Origin: Christiangramia aestuarii
GTDB lineage: Bacteria; Bacteroidota; Bacteroidia; Flavobacteriales; Flavobacteriaceae
Direction of reading: 5' to 3'
NCBI RefSeq assembly: GCF_009735585.1
Contig: NZ_VJVW01000002.1
Span: 456,513-520,512, forward strand
DNA: 64,000 bases
This document shows positions 27,081 through 37,666 of the stretch, piece after piece. The position numbers and the translations under genes were made by a program. Below the pieces are notes generated by a model. That model saw only the letters and a program-made list of their open reading frames with translations, was not told the origin of the DNA and made no database searches. Within the stretch, counting starts at the first letter, position 1. The number at the start of each line of letters is the position of its first letter.

Positions 27081-27432
27081 CTGCAGATAAAAGATCGTCT
27101 ACCTCTGAAGCATCGCTAAGCTTGATCTTTATCATCCATCCGTCACCGTAAGGATCTTCATTTACTTTTTCAGGCTCATCTTCCAGGCTGTCATTAAATT
27201 CAATGATCTCTCCAGAAAGTGGCATATAAAGGTCTGAAACTGTTTTCACCGCCTCAACGGTACCGAAAACCTCTTCTTTTTCAAGGGTCTCATCCAGAGT
27301 TTCAACCTCAACATATACGATATCCCCAAGCTCGCCCTGGGCAAAATCTGTAACTCCAATAATTGCGGTGTCGCCTTCAATCTTAACCCACTCGTGGTCT
27401 TTAGTGTACTTTAGTTCTTGTGGAATATTCAT
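27052..27432 (-). CDS. gcvH: Glycine cleavage system H protein
   Basis: A 126-residue cytoplasmic protein that carries the aminomethyl group on a lipoyl arm during glycine breakdown. The N-terminus [15 protein letters not shown], the ITDFAQ-like [16 protein letters not shown] and the lipoylation site [13 protein letters not shown] (Lys63) are all intact, and the length is normal. It begins a transcription unit: a near-perfect promoter lies between its start and the end of sprA. Confidence 0.97.
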   Translation of the reverse strand: MNIPQELKYTKDHEWVKIEGDTAIIGVTDFAQGELGDIVYVEVETLDETLEKEEVFGTVEAVKTVSDLYMPLSGEIIEFNDSLEDEPEKVNEDPYGDGWMIKIKLSDASEVDDLLSADEYKEVVGS

Positions 27433-27452
27433 AATAATGGTTTATAAGACCG

Positions 27453-27483
27453 CAAAGTTAGTTTTTTAGACGAATTGTTCAAA
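27453..27483 (-). promoter_or_regulatory. Promoter of gcvH
   Basis: TTTG (27480-27483), 19 bp, TAACTTTG (27453-27460) on the minus strand: an exact match to the Bacteroidota consensus, with a leader of about 15 bases. Confidence 0.82.
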
Positions 27484-27493
27484 CAAGGGGTCG

Positions 27494-30400
27494 TTAATTT
27501 CCGAAATTATATATAAGCGTAAACCCAGACCTGATGGTTGTTTGCGGGAACGCGGTAGAAACTGCATATTCAGAGAAAGTATGATCGTAATAGAACCTGG
27601 CCGTTAAATTCCTGGTAAAGGCGTAATCTGCTTTGAAATTGATAGACCAGATATCCTGTCCTGAAATGGTTTGAGCATTCGCCAGGTCAAGGTATCTCAC
27701 GATTGTGCGGTTCTTCCTGTAAGAAACATCGGCCCTGAAGTTTAGGTCACTGCTCAATATCCTCCTTCTTCCGCCAATTGCCGTGGCGATCTTAAGGTCC
27801 TTGATACGGTACCCTGCGCCTAAGGTATATTCATTCCCACTGTATTCGGTTAATAGGTTATTATCGAAACTAAAGGCCAGGGAACGATCTTTCGCCACCT
27901 CAGCCAGGATCTGTATACTTCCCTTGGTCTCGAAATCTACCCTCGCCAGCGGGGTGAACAGTTCGGTTAGAACCAGGTTAGAATAAAGGATAGGATTCTT
28001 AAAATCTCCCGCCTGGTTCAGTTCTTCCGGGTTCGCGGGATCGTAATCCAGGTTGGTCTGGAACTGGTTGAGCGTATAATCTGCACGGTAACCGTGTAGA
28101 ATGGAGAACCTCCTGAACTTTTCCTTGAACCAGTCAAGGCGCATTAGCCCGGTATATTTCACGTTCCAGTTAGGAAGTGGAAAATCCCTGAATGCTCCAA
28201 GGCGCACATTTCCAACATCTTTACCCGAATAGGCCGCGATGAAAGCAGGAAGCAATACCGCCTGATTGGTTTTGCCGATTCCGCGAGGATAGCCCTCTTC
28301 ATCCACATCATTAGGATCTAGGCCTCTTTCGGCCGCCACCCTCCTGGCCACCTCCAGCCTGTTACTTCTAAAGGTCTCAAAGGTTTCTGAACTGGCCTCG
28401 CTGGAGTTACTGAAAGCTGTTTTCAGCAGGATCGTGGAAATTCCAAAATTACCATAGGTGTAAGGCGTAAGCGACTGATATTCGAGGTCTACCGGATCTA
28501 TCCGGTAATTTTCTGAATAGTTCTCAGAAAAGTTCTTTCTACCTGTAAGCTCGATGGTTAGATCTGGAAGAAAATCCAGCCCGGCCTGGTAATCCAATTG
28601 TTCGTTTTTCAGGGCAGAATACTGCTGGTTAAAATTCTGGAACAGGGTTAACCAGCCTCTTTCGGCAGCCATATTCCTTATGTCGCTCTGGGAACCAAAA
28701 GTGAATCCAGCGGTAGGCCTGAAAGTACCCATAAAACCAATACTTTCAGTATAACCTGGCAGGAAGATCCCGCGGCTATTGCGGTAGTTCACCTGTACGG
28801 TCTTGACCCCGGTCACTATATTCACAAAAGTATTATACCCTTTATTTCCTTTTGGCTCGGGTTCTGCCTTTTGCTCCTCCTCATTTTCTTTAGGTCCCAA
28901 AGTAGGCACGCCACGACTTCTTTCCTGTATGCTCTTACCGGCACTTTGAGGTTTCTTTTCTACCAGCCCAATATAATCATACAGGTCCTGCATATTAAGA
29001 TTGGCATTTATCTGGTGGGTATTAGAGTTCTGAACCGAATTCCCGATATCTGGAATTCCTTCTAATTGCTGGAAGATCCTGGAACCTCGCTGCCACTGGA
29101 AATCACCGGTATAGGAATAGGTGGCTTTCAGGAACCTAAGCGCAGGTATCTTTTCCAACGGTAACTGGTAATTCACCTGCAGGGTCTGGAAATGCAGGTT
29201 TGGCTCTCCAACATTGAAGAAATCATCCCACAGGCCAATACTGTTATCGGCAAACCCCTCCTCGTCTATATAATTACGAATAATCCGGTTGTTGCTGGCA
29301 TTAAAGGAGAAATTCAGGGAACGGGTAAGATTATAGTTCACCCCGTATTGCCAGTCGAACAAATAATTTCTTTGATAAAGTGTTGGTATACCTATATCAT
29401 TTTCGGAAAGCTCCAGCGATCGGAACTTCTGCTCGTTATACTGCCTGAAAATGTTCGAACTCGCATTGATATTCGTTGGCAGGTAATTAAAATTGAAATC
29501 CCTCAGGATCGCAAAATAATCACTGCTATCCAGCACGGCGATATTTTTTAAGGGCTCCACAGATTTTTCACCGAAATTGTACTCATAGGTACCTCCAACC
29601 CTAACACTTTGATCCAGGCTCTCTTCGATCTCGAAATCACGGTGATCTACCTGGTTGTAAGAGGTTGAAAAAGCAAAATTCTCAATATCGTATGGCATAG
29701 GTTTTTTCTCACCCACCCGTTCTTTCCGCAAGCCAATCACATTTATGCTCTGTCGCTTGGTATAAGACTGGGATTGTTTTTCTACCCGGTCCCTTTCTTC
29801 GGCATCCTGGATATTCTCCAGCCTGGTGTCCAGTTCAACATCCAGGAATTCCTGGTCGTATTTCGGGGTAATAAGCTCTTCCCCCCTGCTGTAGTTCACG
29901 GGCACTTTTACCCCCCATTTCTGCGGAAGCAGCTGCCCCATGTTGACGTTGGTTACCACTTCATATTGCTGAAGGTCTTCCAGGCTACGCTGGTTAGGTC
30001 CCTGGTCCAGACTACCAAATCCTGTGGTACTTCTTCTTCCCGTGGCTGAAACATTCGCGAAATCTGCCAGGTTAGAGTCCATGCTCAGCACCCCGGCCCA
30101 TCCGCCTTCATTTTTAAGATCGGAAAGCCTAAGCTCATTGAACCATACTTCCCCGCAAAGATCGGTCACCCCATCTATACGGGTACCGTTCTTTACCCCA
30201 AGCATCAGCAACCTGATATTTCCAAAACTTGGATTTCCCTTTACCCCGATTCTCTGCCTACCCATTTCGTATGGAGCTTCGGCATCTATTTGCTGTAATT
30301 CTTCCGTAAAAAAGTTAAGTTCTGTAGAGTTAAGTGTAGGATCTCCAAGTACGGCCGTCTTGATCTGCTGAAGCAGTTCCAGGTCGATATTCAGCCTGTT

Positions 30401-33400
30401 AACTTCTGGCCATATCTCCTCCGGGGTCGTAGCTCCGAACATGGTTGGCGAAAGCGGGATCTCGATCTGGTAATAGTTATCACTGAAGTCTATACCCATT
30501 CTAACAAAGGCCACCAACTGGCCATCCTTCAACGGCTGACGGTTCACAAATGACTCGGCATGTACGAACATTTCCAGGTTCTTATACTGTCGCATATCTA
30601 TCTGGAAATTCTTATATACCGCACGGGCATCCTGCGGCTGGAGGTCACACACCCTTAATGAGAGGGACTGCTCGTTCTGCCTGATATTCGAATTATTTTC
30701 ATAAAGTTCTTCCCGGGTCACTCCTGGTGGAAGCACATAAGGTATAGGCTGACGATTCTCATTTTCTTCAATATTAACCGCGTTCACCTCGAAAAGCGTG
30801 TTCGGGTTCTCAATCTGCCCTTCGTCTTCAAAAAGGCTTTGGTTATACCTCCTGTAATCCCCTCTAACCAGGTCCATGGTACCAAACCTTAAAATGGTAG
30901 GATCCTGAAAGTCTGAAAGGAACATCCTTACGAACCTTATCGACCTGAAATCGGCAATCCCACCAATAGCCTCGGTAGGTTCAAAGATCGGGATCTTGAA
31001 CTGAATCCATCTTACCGGCAGCTCCTGACCGTTCCTGAGCGTGGTAGTAAGTTCCTTGACATCGGTGATATACCGGTTATTATCAATATTCATCCCCTGG
31101 AAGAACGGGATCTCATACTGGAAATAACTATTAATAGTGTTCATGGTATTGTCACGGTTCATATCCTCCGCAGTAGGCAAGGTAGAATTCCCGCGATTGG
31201 TATCGGTAACCTGTGTAGGGGAGTTCCCCTCGGTACCGTTATAATTGCGGTAACGCTGCACGATATCCCCGTCTGTATTCAGAAAGTACTGGTAATTATC
31301 TGCAGATGGATCTGGAAGCCCAGCAAAATTTGGGAATTTAACGGCCTCATCTCCGTCAAGCAATCCGTCGAAACCGGCATCCTGCAATGTCCTGGCCGCA
31401 CCTTCCGAATCGAAGGCGTATACCAGTGAATTATCTGCAGGCACCGCACCAAAAGCAGTATTTATCACGTTGGCTTCTCCTTCACCCTCTGGCAAGCCAT
31501 TCTCATATTGTTTTCTACCATCCTTCAATACATCTTCAGAAATATTCCCCAGGTTGAAGTTGATGGTTCCGGCAGAATTTCCGGAGTTTTCTGGATAGAT
31601 ATACGGGTCCATCACCCAGAACTGGATGTACTCTACGTTAGACTGTTCAAAATTGGTGGTATTGATAGATCGCATGATGCCACCGAAATTCCCCTGCGGA
31701 TTAGGCAGGCTGTTGCCGCCATTGGCTGCAGGGTTATAATTATAAGGGCCTCGCTCTTCAGGGTTATAGACCACATCCATGGTATAAACCACCTGCGGCT
31801 GACCGGTTACTATATCTACATTAGGAAAGATCTCGTCTATGGCTACCCTTCTCGCCGCATAGGTTGAAATATCTGAATCTGTGATCCCCGCCGGGCGGTT
31901 ATTGCTATAGAAAATAGGATCTATGGTATACCAGGACATTTTCGCCCTTTTATATCCTGCGGCCAGGTCACCGTTACCAAGCTCTCCACCATAACCAATC
32001 GGTACACTGGAAAGCTCCCAGCTAAGCGGGTTATTGATATCTATGGCGGTTTGGGCCGCCTCAAAATCGTCTATATAGGTAGTGGCCTTACCATCGAAAT
32101 CATCTGATGCCGGGGTTCCCGGAAGTAAGTATGCGAATTCTCCCCTTACCGAAACATTAGATTTAACATCTGTATCTATGTTAGGCAGTTTGTTCACCAG
32201 CCTGGTAAGAAAAGGAACTTCTGTGCTGTAATTGAAATTCAGACCAAGAATGGTATTGTTTATCGGCTCATAGCCGTAATTCGCTTTTTGGGTGAGCGGT
32301 CTTTCCTTAAGGTTAAGAAAGGTACCACCAATCAGGAAATTCTCATTGAACTGGTGCTCTACATTGATACCTGTAAAACGTTTGGTCTGCTGGCCAAATA
32401 AAGCATTGTTCTCGGTATTCACCTGGATGGGAATATCTGAAGCCAGCAAAGCTTCATCCAGGATCTGCACCCGGCCCAGCTCATAGTTCACCACATAATC
32501 TACACCTTCCTGCAGGATCCTTCCACCGGCAGTCACGGTCACGGAGCCTGGCGGAAGGTTAAACCCGATAGGGATACCTTCAACCTCAGCAGATTTATAT
32601 CGCCCCTTTAACTGGAACTTGTTCTTATCTGCTTCTTCCTGTTCTGCCTGTATCTTGGTGGTGCGATAAAGCGCCCTGAACACGTACCTCTCCTGGTTCT
32701 CGTTCCAGGTTTCGGGAATATTATAATCTTCTGGCCCGCTATTGGGCGTATTGTCAAGTTTATCGAATAAGTGACTACCAAATGGCTCTACCGTGGTAAA
32801 GATGATATTCCCGTTCTGCGGATCTATGGTTATCTGCGGGACATAATCAAAAAACCCATCCCCGCCATTAATGGGGTCCCCGTTATTATTCAGTTTATCA
32901 ACGCTGAAAACACGCAAAAGGGGAGTTTCGGTAACATCATCAGGAAAAGTGGTACCCTCGACAGGCCTGATATAGTTTAAAGGCTGTGGATCTGTATAAA
33001 GAATGTTCATTCTGAAATCATCCCTTTCCAGCTGGTAGGCACCCAGGCTGTAAATATTCTTCATCATCAGGTCCCAGATAGGCTCATTTACGTTGATGAT
33101 GGTACTTTTCAGCATTTTCACCACCAGGTTCTGGCTGGCGCGCGGGTTTGTACCCGTATCTGGTATCTCACCGGAAACATCATTATTGGCATTTACCCCG
33201 TCATTGGCAAACTCCCCCACCTGGTATACTTCTCCGTTGATGGTATACTGAAAAGCAACCCCAAGCACCTCATCGTTGGCCAGGCGCTGGTTCAGGGAAA
33301 TATATCCCAGCTGGGTATTCACGGTATATTCTGAAGGCCTTAACTGTCGTGCATTTTCCAGAATCCCGTAATCGATACCTTCAGAAACCGGGATCCCTCC

Positions 33401-34645
33401 AAAGCCCTGCTCTACGGTAGCGATATCGCGAATGGCAGGAGTAAGAACCGATTGCCCGTTGCCGGTAATTCCGAAGGGGTTAAAATCGTTCACCGTGTTA
33501 TCGGGGAAAGCACCGGCAGGCTGGTTGAAAAAACCTCCCGGAGGGTTGTCCAGACCTATATTCCCGGGAACGTTCGTTTCCCCCAAATCCTGAATCGCCA
33601 CGATATTTCTGGTATCCTGGATATTCTGAATATTGTTGGTACGGTTGGTCACCCAAACCTGTATCCTTTTAATCTGGATATTAGTATTGATGAAAGGATA
33701 ATTTTCCAGGGCCTCGTCGTAGGTATCCCGGAAATAATGCGCAAGGAAGAAGTGCCTGTCCTGGTCATAATCCAGGGCGAACTTTTCAAAATCCTCCACG
33801 GTAGCACCTCCCTCAACATTCACAGTCCTTCTTTCAGATTTCTGCTCAGAAAAGACACCGGTGATTCGGGTTTTACCAAACTGAAGCTCGGTCTTAAAAC
33901 CAAAAAGGGCCTGCGCCCCCTGGATTAGGGCATTGTTCAGAGGCATATTGATGTTACCAATCTCGATCTTCTGAACAATATCATCTTCGTTTGGAGTATA
34001 TTCAAGTTTTAACTGGTTCTGGAAGTCGAAGGTGGACTCGGTATCGTAATTGGCGGTTATCTGCAGTCTTTCACCCACCTGCCCTAACAGACTCAGGCTG
34101 ATCCTCTGGTCAAAATCGAAGGAAAGGTTCCGCCGGTTCCTGGGAGAAAAAGCCGGGTTATCCTGCTTGGTATAAAGCAAACCGAGGTCCAGCTCTACAG
34201 ATCCCTGAGGCACTACATTAATCTCTGTGCCTCCAAAGATGGTCTCAAAGAAATTACTGTTCACATAGAAATCTGGAAGCAGGTCTTTCTGAATCTCTTC
34301 TGAACCTTCCTTTCTCCCGGAAAGCGCATCATTTTTCAGTTTAAAATAATCACGCATCTCCTCGGCGAGGACCAGCTCTTCGAATTCCTCCGGGGTAAGC
34401 ACTAAAGGCAGACCAAGATTGAGATCGCCCAGATTTTCTTTATAGAAATAACGATCCAGGACAGGATCGTATTCGTATTTGGAAACAATACTTTCAGGAT
34501 CGGGAAGGCTGATCTCCCCCATCGAATAGCCAGTAGCCGTGGTATCCTGCGGCGTCTCCTGAGCCGCTGAATCCACTGAAAACACCAGTATGAACAGGAT
34601 GCATAGGTATACCGGTACAGACAATTTAGAGTAATTGTTCCTCAA
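27494..34645 (-). CDS. sprA: Gliding motility / type IX secretion outer-membrane translocon SprA (Sov)
   Basis: A 2383-residue outer-membrane protein. Residues 1-29 are a signal peptide (cut after SAAQ). The rest is an exceptionally long strand-rich sequence with motifs known from SprA/Sov, such as NRRNLSFDFDQRISLSLLGQVG near the N-terminus, LLPGTPASDDFDGKATTYIDDFE in the middle and a C-terminal barrel ending FTLIYNFGN. SprA forms the large channel through which type IX secretion substrates cross the outer membrane. The start codon appears to be TTG at 34645, 6 bp after ruvA; no ATG precedes the signal peptide. It is co-transcribed with ruvA. It looks complete. Confidence 0.95.
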   Translation of the reverse strand: MRNNYSKLSVPVYLCILFILVFSVDSAAQETPQDTTATGYSMGEISLPDPESIVSKYEYDPVLDRYFYKENLGDLNLGLPLVLTPEEFEELVLAEEMRDYFKLKNDALSGRKEGSEEIQKDLLPDFYVNSNFFETIFGGTEINVVPQGSVELDLGLLYTKQDNPAFSPRNRRNLSFDFDQRISLSLLGQVGERLQITANYDTESTFDFQNQLKLEYTPNEDDIVQKIEIGNINMPLNNALIQGAQALFGFKTELQFGKTRITGVFSEQKSERRTVNVEGGATVEDFEKFALDYDQDRHFFLAHYFRDTYDEALENYPFINTNIQIKRIQVWVTNRTNNIQNIQDTRNIVAIQDLGETNVPGNIGLDNPPGGFFNQPAGAFPDNTVNDFNPFGITGNGQSVLTPAIRDIATVEQGFGGIPVSEGIDYGILENARQLRPSEYTVNTQLGYISLNQRLANDEVLGVAFQYTINGEVYQVGEFANDGVNANNDVSGEIPDTGTNPRASQNLVVKMLKSTIINVNEPIWDLMMKNIYSLGAYQLERDDFRMNILYTDPQPLNYIRPVEGTTFPDDVTETPLLRVFSVDKLNNNGDPINGGDGFFDYVPQITIDPQNGNIIFTTVEPFGSHLFDKLDNTPNSGPEDYNIPETWNENQERYVFRALYRTTKIQAEQEEADKNKFQLKGRYKSAEVEGIPIGFNLPPGSVTVTAGGRILQEGVDYVVNYELGRVQILDEALLASDIPIQVNTENNALFGQQTKRFTGINVEHQFNENFLIGGTFLNLKERPLTQKANYGYEPINNTILGLNFNYSTEVPFLTRLVNKLPNIDTDVKSNVSVRGEFAYLLPGTPASDDFDGKATTYIDDFEAAQTAIDINNPLSWELSSVPIGYGGELGNGDLAAGYKRAKMSWYTIDPIFYSNNRPAGITDSDISTYAARRVAIDEIFPNVDIVTGQPQVVYTMDVVYNPEERGPYNYNPAANGGNSLPNPQGNFGGIMRSINTTNFEQSNVEYIQFWVMDPYIYPENSGNSAGTINFNLGNISEDVLKDGRKQYENGLPEGEGEANVINTAFGAVPADNSLVYAFDSEGAARTLQDAGFDGLLDGDEAVKFPNFAGLPDPSADNYQYFLNTDGDIVQRYRNYNGTEGNSPTQVTDTNRGNSTLPTAEDMNRDNTMNTINSYFQYEIPFFQGMNIDNNRYITDVKELTTTLRNGQELPVRWIQFKIPIFEPTEAIGGIADFRSIRFVRMFLSDFQDPTILRFGTMDLVRGDYRRYNQSLFEDEGQIENPNTLFEVNAVNIEENENRQPIPYVLPPGVTREELYENNSNIRQNEQSLSLRVCDLQPQDARAVYKNFQIDMRQYKNLEMFVHAESFVNRQPLKDGQLVAFVRMGIDFSDNYYQIEIPLSPTMFGATTPEEIWPEVNRLNIDLELLQQIKTAVLGDPTLNSTELNFFTEELQQIDAEAPYEMGRQRIGVKGNPSFGNIRLLMLGVKNGTRIDGVTDLCGEVWFNELRLSDLKNEGGWAGVLSMDSNLADFANVSATGRRSTTGFGSLDQGPNQRSLEDLQQYEVVTNVNMGQLLPQKWGVKVPVNYSRGEELITPKYDQEFLDVELDTRLENIQDAEERDRVEKQSQSYTKRQSINVIGLRKERVGEKKPMPYDIENFAFSTSYNQVDHRDFEIEESLDQSVRVGGTYEYNFGEKSVEPLKNIAVLDSSDYFAILRDFNFNYLPTNINASSNIFRQYNEQKFRSLELSENDIGIPTLYQRNYLFDWQYGVNYNLTRSLNFSFNASNNRIIRNYIDEEGFADNSIGLWDDFFNVGEPNLHFQTLQVNYQLPLEKIPALRFLKATYSYTGDFQWQRGSRIFQQLEGIPDIGNSVQNSNTHQINANLNMQDLYDYIGLVEKKPQSAGKSIQERSRGVPTLGPKENEEEQKAEPEPKGNKGYNTFVNIVTGVKTVQVNYRNSRGIFLPGYTESIGFMGTFRPTAGFTFGSQSDIRNMAAERGWLTLFQNFNQQYSALKNEQLDYQAGLDFLPDLTIELTGRKNFSENYSENYRIDPVDLEYQSLTPYTYGNFGISTILLKTAFSNSSEASSETFETFRSNRLEVARRVAAERGLDPNDVDEEGYPRGIGKTNQAVLLPAFIAAYSGKDVGNVRLGAFRDFPLPNWNVKYTGLMRLDWFKEKFRRFSILHGYRADYTLNQFQTNLDYDPANPEELNQAGDFKNPILYSNLVLTELFTPLARVDFETKGSIQILAEVAKDRSLAFSFDNNLLTEYSGNEYTLGAGYRIKDLKIATAIGGRRRILSSDLNFRADVSYRKNRTIVRYLDLANAQTISGQDIWSINFKADYAFTRNLTARFYYDHTFSEYAVSTAFPQTTIRSGFTLIYNFGN

Positions 34646-34651
34646 AGTAAC

Positions 34652-35233
34652 TTAAAGCTTTTTAAGAGCAAGTTTAATAATAGATTCTACGGTGGATTCA
34701 GGATCTTCCTTCAGGATCTTATCTACAACTTTCCCGGCCTGTCGCCTGCTATAACCTAAAGTCTCTAAAGCAGATAACGCTTCTTCCTTGTTAGTATTGT
34801 TCTGAGAGACAAAAACTTCATCGTCTCCAAGCACTTTCAGCACTTTATCTTTCAGGTCCAGGATCACTCTCTGCGCGGTCTTAGCTCCTATTCCCTTCAC
34901 GCTTTGTACCGTAGGCACATCTCCCGTGGCTATTGCTTCGCTCACCTCTTTTGGTTGAAGAGAGGAAAGCATAGTCCTGGCCGTGCTTGTTCCTACTCCC
35001 GAAACAGAAATTAGCAGTTTGAAGATCTCCCTTTCAGATTTTTCCATAAAACCATAAAGCGTATGAGAATCTTCCTTTACCTGAAGGTAAGTATACAGAC
35101 TAATAGCTTCAGAATCTGGGATTAGCGAAAAAGTGTGCAGCGAAATATTTACGGTGTATCCAATTCCGTTGCATTCTATTACAACGTAGGTTGGATTTTT
35201 TTCAATTAATTGGCCCTTTAAGTGATGGATCAT
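34652..35233 (-). CDS. ruvA: Holliday junction branch migration protein RuvA
   Basis: A 193-residue cytoplasmic protein. The N-terminal OB fold (MIHHLKGQLIEKNPTYVVIE), the tandem helix-hairpin-helix motifs (LLISVSGVGTSTARTML and VQSVKGIGAKTAQRVILDLK) and the C-terminal RuvB-contact domain (ALSALETLGYSRRQAGKVVD) are all present. It binds the four-way junction and holds the RuvB motors; ruvB is 10 kb away on the same strand. A promoter and a short leader precede it. Confidence 0.97.
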   Translation of the reverse strand: MIHHLKGQLIEKNPTYVVIECNGIGYTVNISLHTFSLIPDSEAISLYTYLQVKEDSHTLYGFMEKSEREIFKLLISVSGVGTSTARTMLSSLQPKEVSEAIATGDVPTVQSVKGIGAKTAQRVILDLKDKVLKVLGDDEVFVSQNNTNKEEALSALETLGYSRRQAGKVVDKILKEDPESTVESIIKLALKKL

Positions 35234-35255
35234 GAAAAAAACTTGTGTTCAGTCT

Positions 35256-35286
35256 CAAATGTAGTAAAATAAACTAAAGGCAGAAA
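35256..35286 (-). promoter_or_regulatory. Promoter of ruvA-sprA
   Basis: TACATTTG (35256-35263) with TTTC (35283-35286) 19 bp upstream on the minus strand. The -33 part overlaps the maeB terminator hairpin. Confidence 0.62.
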
Positions 35287-35301
35287 TCGTGTTTCTGCCT
35301 T
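35265..35301 (-). terminator. Terminator after maeB
   Basis: A perfect 10-bp stem (35277-35286 with 35292-35301, loop of five) is followed on the minus strand by a T-rich stretch, 22 bases after the maeB stop. Confidence 0.75.
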
Positions 35302-35323
35302 GCATCTAAAACCTGATATGTTA

Positions 35324-37612
35324 TTATTTTTTGAGTCTCTTCTCTTTTTCCTGTGCATCTACCACGGCAACGGCGGCCATATTCACCATCTCCTCCACAC
35401 TCGCTCCCAGCTGCAGTATATGTACAGGTTTTTTCATTCCCATCATGATTGGCCCTATGGAATCTACATCGTTCAACTCCTTGATAAGCTTATAGGTACT
35501 GTTCGCCGAGTCCAGGTCTGGGTAAATTAACGTATTTACCTTCTTACCTGCCAGTTTTGAAAACGGGAACTTATTCTGAAGCATTTCACGGTTGAGGGCA
35601 AAATCTGCCTGCAGCTCTCCGTCCACACTAAGCTCAGGATGAAACCTATGCAGATAGGAAACCGCTTCTTTTACTTTTTTCGCTCTCGGGTCTTTTGAAG
35701 ATCCAAAGTTCGCATAAGAGACCATAGCCATTACCGGCTCCATACCGAATAATTGCACCACCCTTGCGGTCATCTGGGCGATCTTGGCCAGGTCTTTCGC
35801 CGGCGGATCTATATTTATGGAAGTATCACTTATAAAAAGTGGTCCTCTTGAGGTATTCATTACATTGGTGGCAGCCACCCTGGTAACTCCCTTAGCCATC
35901 CCAATTACTTCCAGCATTGGCTTTACCACCGTAGGGTACGCCCTGGAATAACCAGAAAGCAAAGCATCGGCATCACCCTCGTTCACCATCATGGCTGCGA
36001 AATAATTGCGTTCGCGCATCAGCTTTTCGGCGTCGTATTTAGTAACCCCGTTCCTGTGCCTGGTTTCCCAGTATTTATGAGCATAGTTATTACGGTGATC
36101 CTCTTCTTCATCAGATTTTGAATCGATGATCAATACATCATCCTCCTCAAAATCTATCTCCAGCATCAGTTCCTTGATCACTTCCCTTCTTCCTAAAAGA
36201 ATCGGGAAACCGATTCCTTCGTCCCTAACGATCTGGGCAGCCTTTAACACATCCAGGTGATCTGCTTCAGCAAAAACGATTCGCTTGGGATTGGTCTTTG
36301 CGCGGTTAATGAGCATTCGGGTAATCTTATTCTCATTACCCATTCTCTCCAGTAATTCTTCTTCGTATTTATCCCAGTCCTGAATATCCTGACGGGCAAC
36401 ACCACTTTCCATAGCAGCTTTGGCCACGGCTGGCGGAACCTTAGCGATTAGCCTTGGATCGAATGGTTTCGGGATGATATAGTCCGGACCAAAATTAAGT
36501 CGGGTTTCCCCGTAAGCGATATTTACCTGTTCCGGCACTGCTTCCTTGGCAAGTTCAGCAAGGGCCTTTACCGCCGCCTTTTTCATTTCCTCATTGATCT
36601 TGGTCGCCCTAACATCAAGTGCGCCCCTAAAGATGAACGGAAATCCCAGCACGTTGTTCACCTGGTTAGGATGGTCACTACGGCCGGTTGCCATGATAAT
36701 ATCCTTTCGGGTCTTCATGGCCAGTTCGTAATCTATTTCTGGATTCGGATTCGCCATTGCAAAGACAATGGGCCTCTTAGCCATGCTTTTCAGCATTTCG
36801 GGAGACACTATATCTGCGATAGAAAGACCCACGAACACATCGGCATTCTTCATGGCCTCTTCCAGGGTATCTATCTTCCTGGCAGTCGCGAATTCCTCTT
36901 TCTCGCCGGAAAGGTTCTCGCGATCCTTACGGATCACTCCTTTACTGTCCAGCATCACGATATTCTCTGCCTTGGCACCAAATGCCTTATATAATTTTGT
37001 ACAGGAAACGGCTGCCGCCCCTGCACCACTTATCACGATCTTTACTTTTTCGATCTTCTTTTTGGCCAGCTCCAGCGCATTCAACAATGCTGCTGCCGAA
37101 ATGATGGCTGTACCATGCTGGTCATCGTGCATCACCGGAATATCCAGTTCTGCCTTTAAGCGCTGTTCGATCTCAAAAGCCTCGGGAGCCTTGATATCTT
37201 CCAGGTTGATCCCTCCAAAGGTTGGAGCAATATTCTTTACGGTCTCAATGAACTTATCAACATCCTTGGTATCTACTTCGATATCAAAAACATCTATATC
37301 GGCGAAGATCTTGAACAAAAGGCCTTTCCCTTCCATTACCGGCTTGGAGGCTTCGGGACCAATATCTCCTAAGCCCAGCACCGCGGTTCCGTTAGAAATT
37401 ACGGCTACAAGATTTCCTTTGGTAGTATATTTATATGCGTTCTCCTTATCCTTTTCAATTTCGAGACAGGGTTCGGCCACACCTGGCGAATAAGCGAGAG
37501 ATAAATCTCTTTGGGTCGCGTATTTTTTGGTAGGTACAATCTGAATTTTTCCCGGCTTTGGTTTCGCGTGGTAAACCAGTGCCTCTCTTCTCTTCCTGGA
37601 AGTGTTACTCAT
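35324..37612 (-). CDS. maeB: NADP-dependent malic enzyme with C-terminal phosphotransacetylase-like domain
   Basis: A 762-residue cytoplasmic protein. Residues about 1-430 are the malic enzyme: AYSPGVAEPC, VISNGTAVLGLGDIGP, MHDDQHGTA and the nucleotide-binding VISGAGAAAVSC. Residues about 435-762 are a phosphate acetyltransferase-like domain (RIVFAEADHLDVLKAAQ, GMAKGVTRVAATNVM), known in MaeB as a regulatory acetyl-CoA-binding part. It turns malate into pyruvate and CO2 with NADPH. Full-length, with its own promoter and a terminator. Confidence 0.96.
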   Translation of the reverse strand: MSNTSRKRREALVYHAKPKPGKIQIVPTKKYATQRDLSLAYSPGVAEPCLEIEKDKENAYKYTTKGNLVAVISNGTAVLGLGDIGPEASKPVMEGKGLLFKIFADIDVFDIEVDTKDVDKFIETVKNIAPTFGGINLEDIKAPEAFEIEQRLKAELDIPVMHDDQHGTAIISAAALLNALELAKKKIEKVKIVISGAGAAAVSCTKLYKAFGAKAENIVMLDSKGVIRKDRENLSGEKEEFATARKIDTLEEAMKNADVFVGLSIADIVSPEMLKSMAKRPIVFAMANPNPEIDYELAMKTRKDIIMATGRSDHPNQVNNVLGFPFIFRGALDVRATKINEEMKKAAVKALAELAKEAVPEQVNIAYGETRLNFGPDYIIPKPFDPRLIAKVPPAVAKAAMESGVARQDIQDWDKYEEELLERMGNENKITRMLINRAKTNPKRIVFAEADHLDVLKAAQIVRDEGIGFPILLGRREVIKELMLEIDFEEDDVLIIDSKSDEEEDHRNNYAHKYWETRHRNGVTKYDAEKLMRERNYFAAMMVNEGDADALLSGYSRAYPTVVKPMLEVIGMAKGVTRVAATNVMNTSRGPLFISDTSINIDPPAKDLAKIAQMTARVVQLFGMEPVMAMVSYANFGSSKDPRAKKVKEAVSYLHRFHPELSVDGELQADFALNREMLQNKFPFSKLAGKKVNTLIYPDLDSANSTYKLIKELNDVDSIGPIMMGMKKPVHILQLGASVEEMVNMAAVAVVDAQEKEKRLKK

Positions 37613-37634
37613 AATTCAATTTTTTGGCTGAAAG

Positions 37635-37665
37635 CAAAGGTAGTAAGGCTAAGGTTAAATAGAAA
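37635..37665 (-). promoter_or_regulatory. Promoter of maeB
   Basis: TACCTTTG (37635-37642) with TTTC 19 bp upstream (37662-37665) on the minus strand; leader about 15 bases. Confidence 0.65.
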
Positions 37666-37666
37666 T

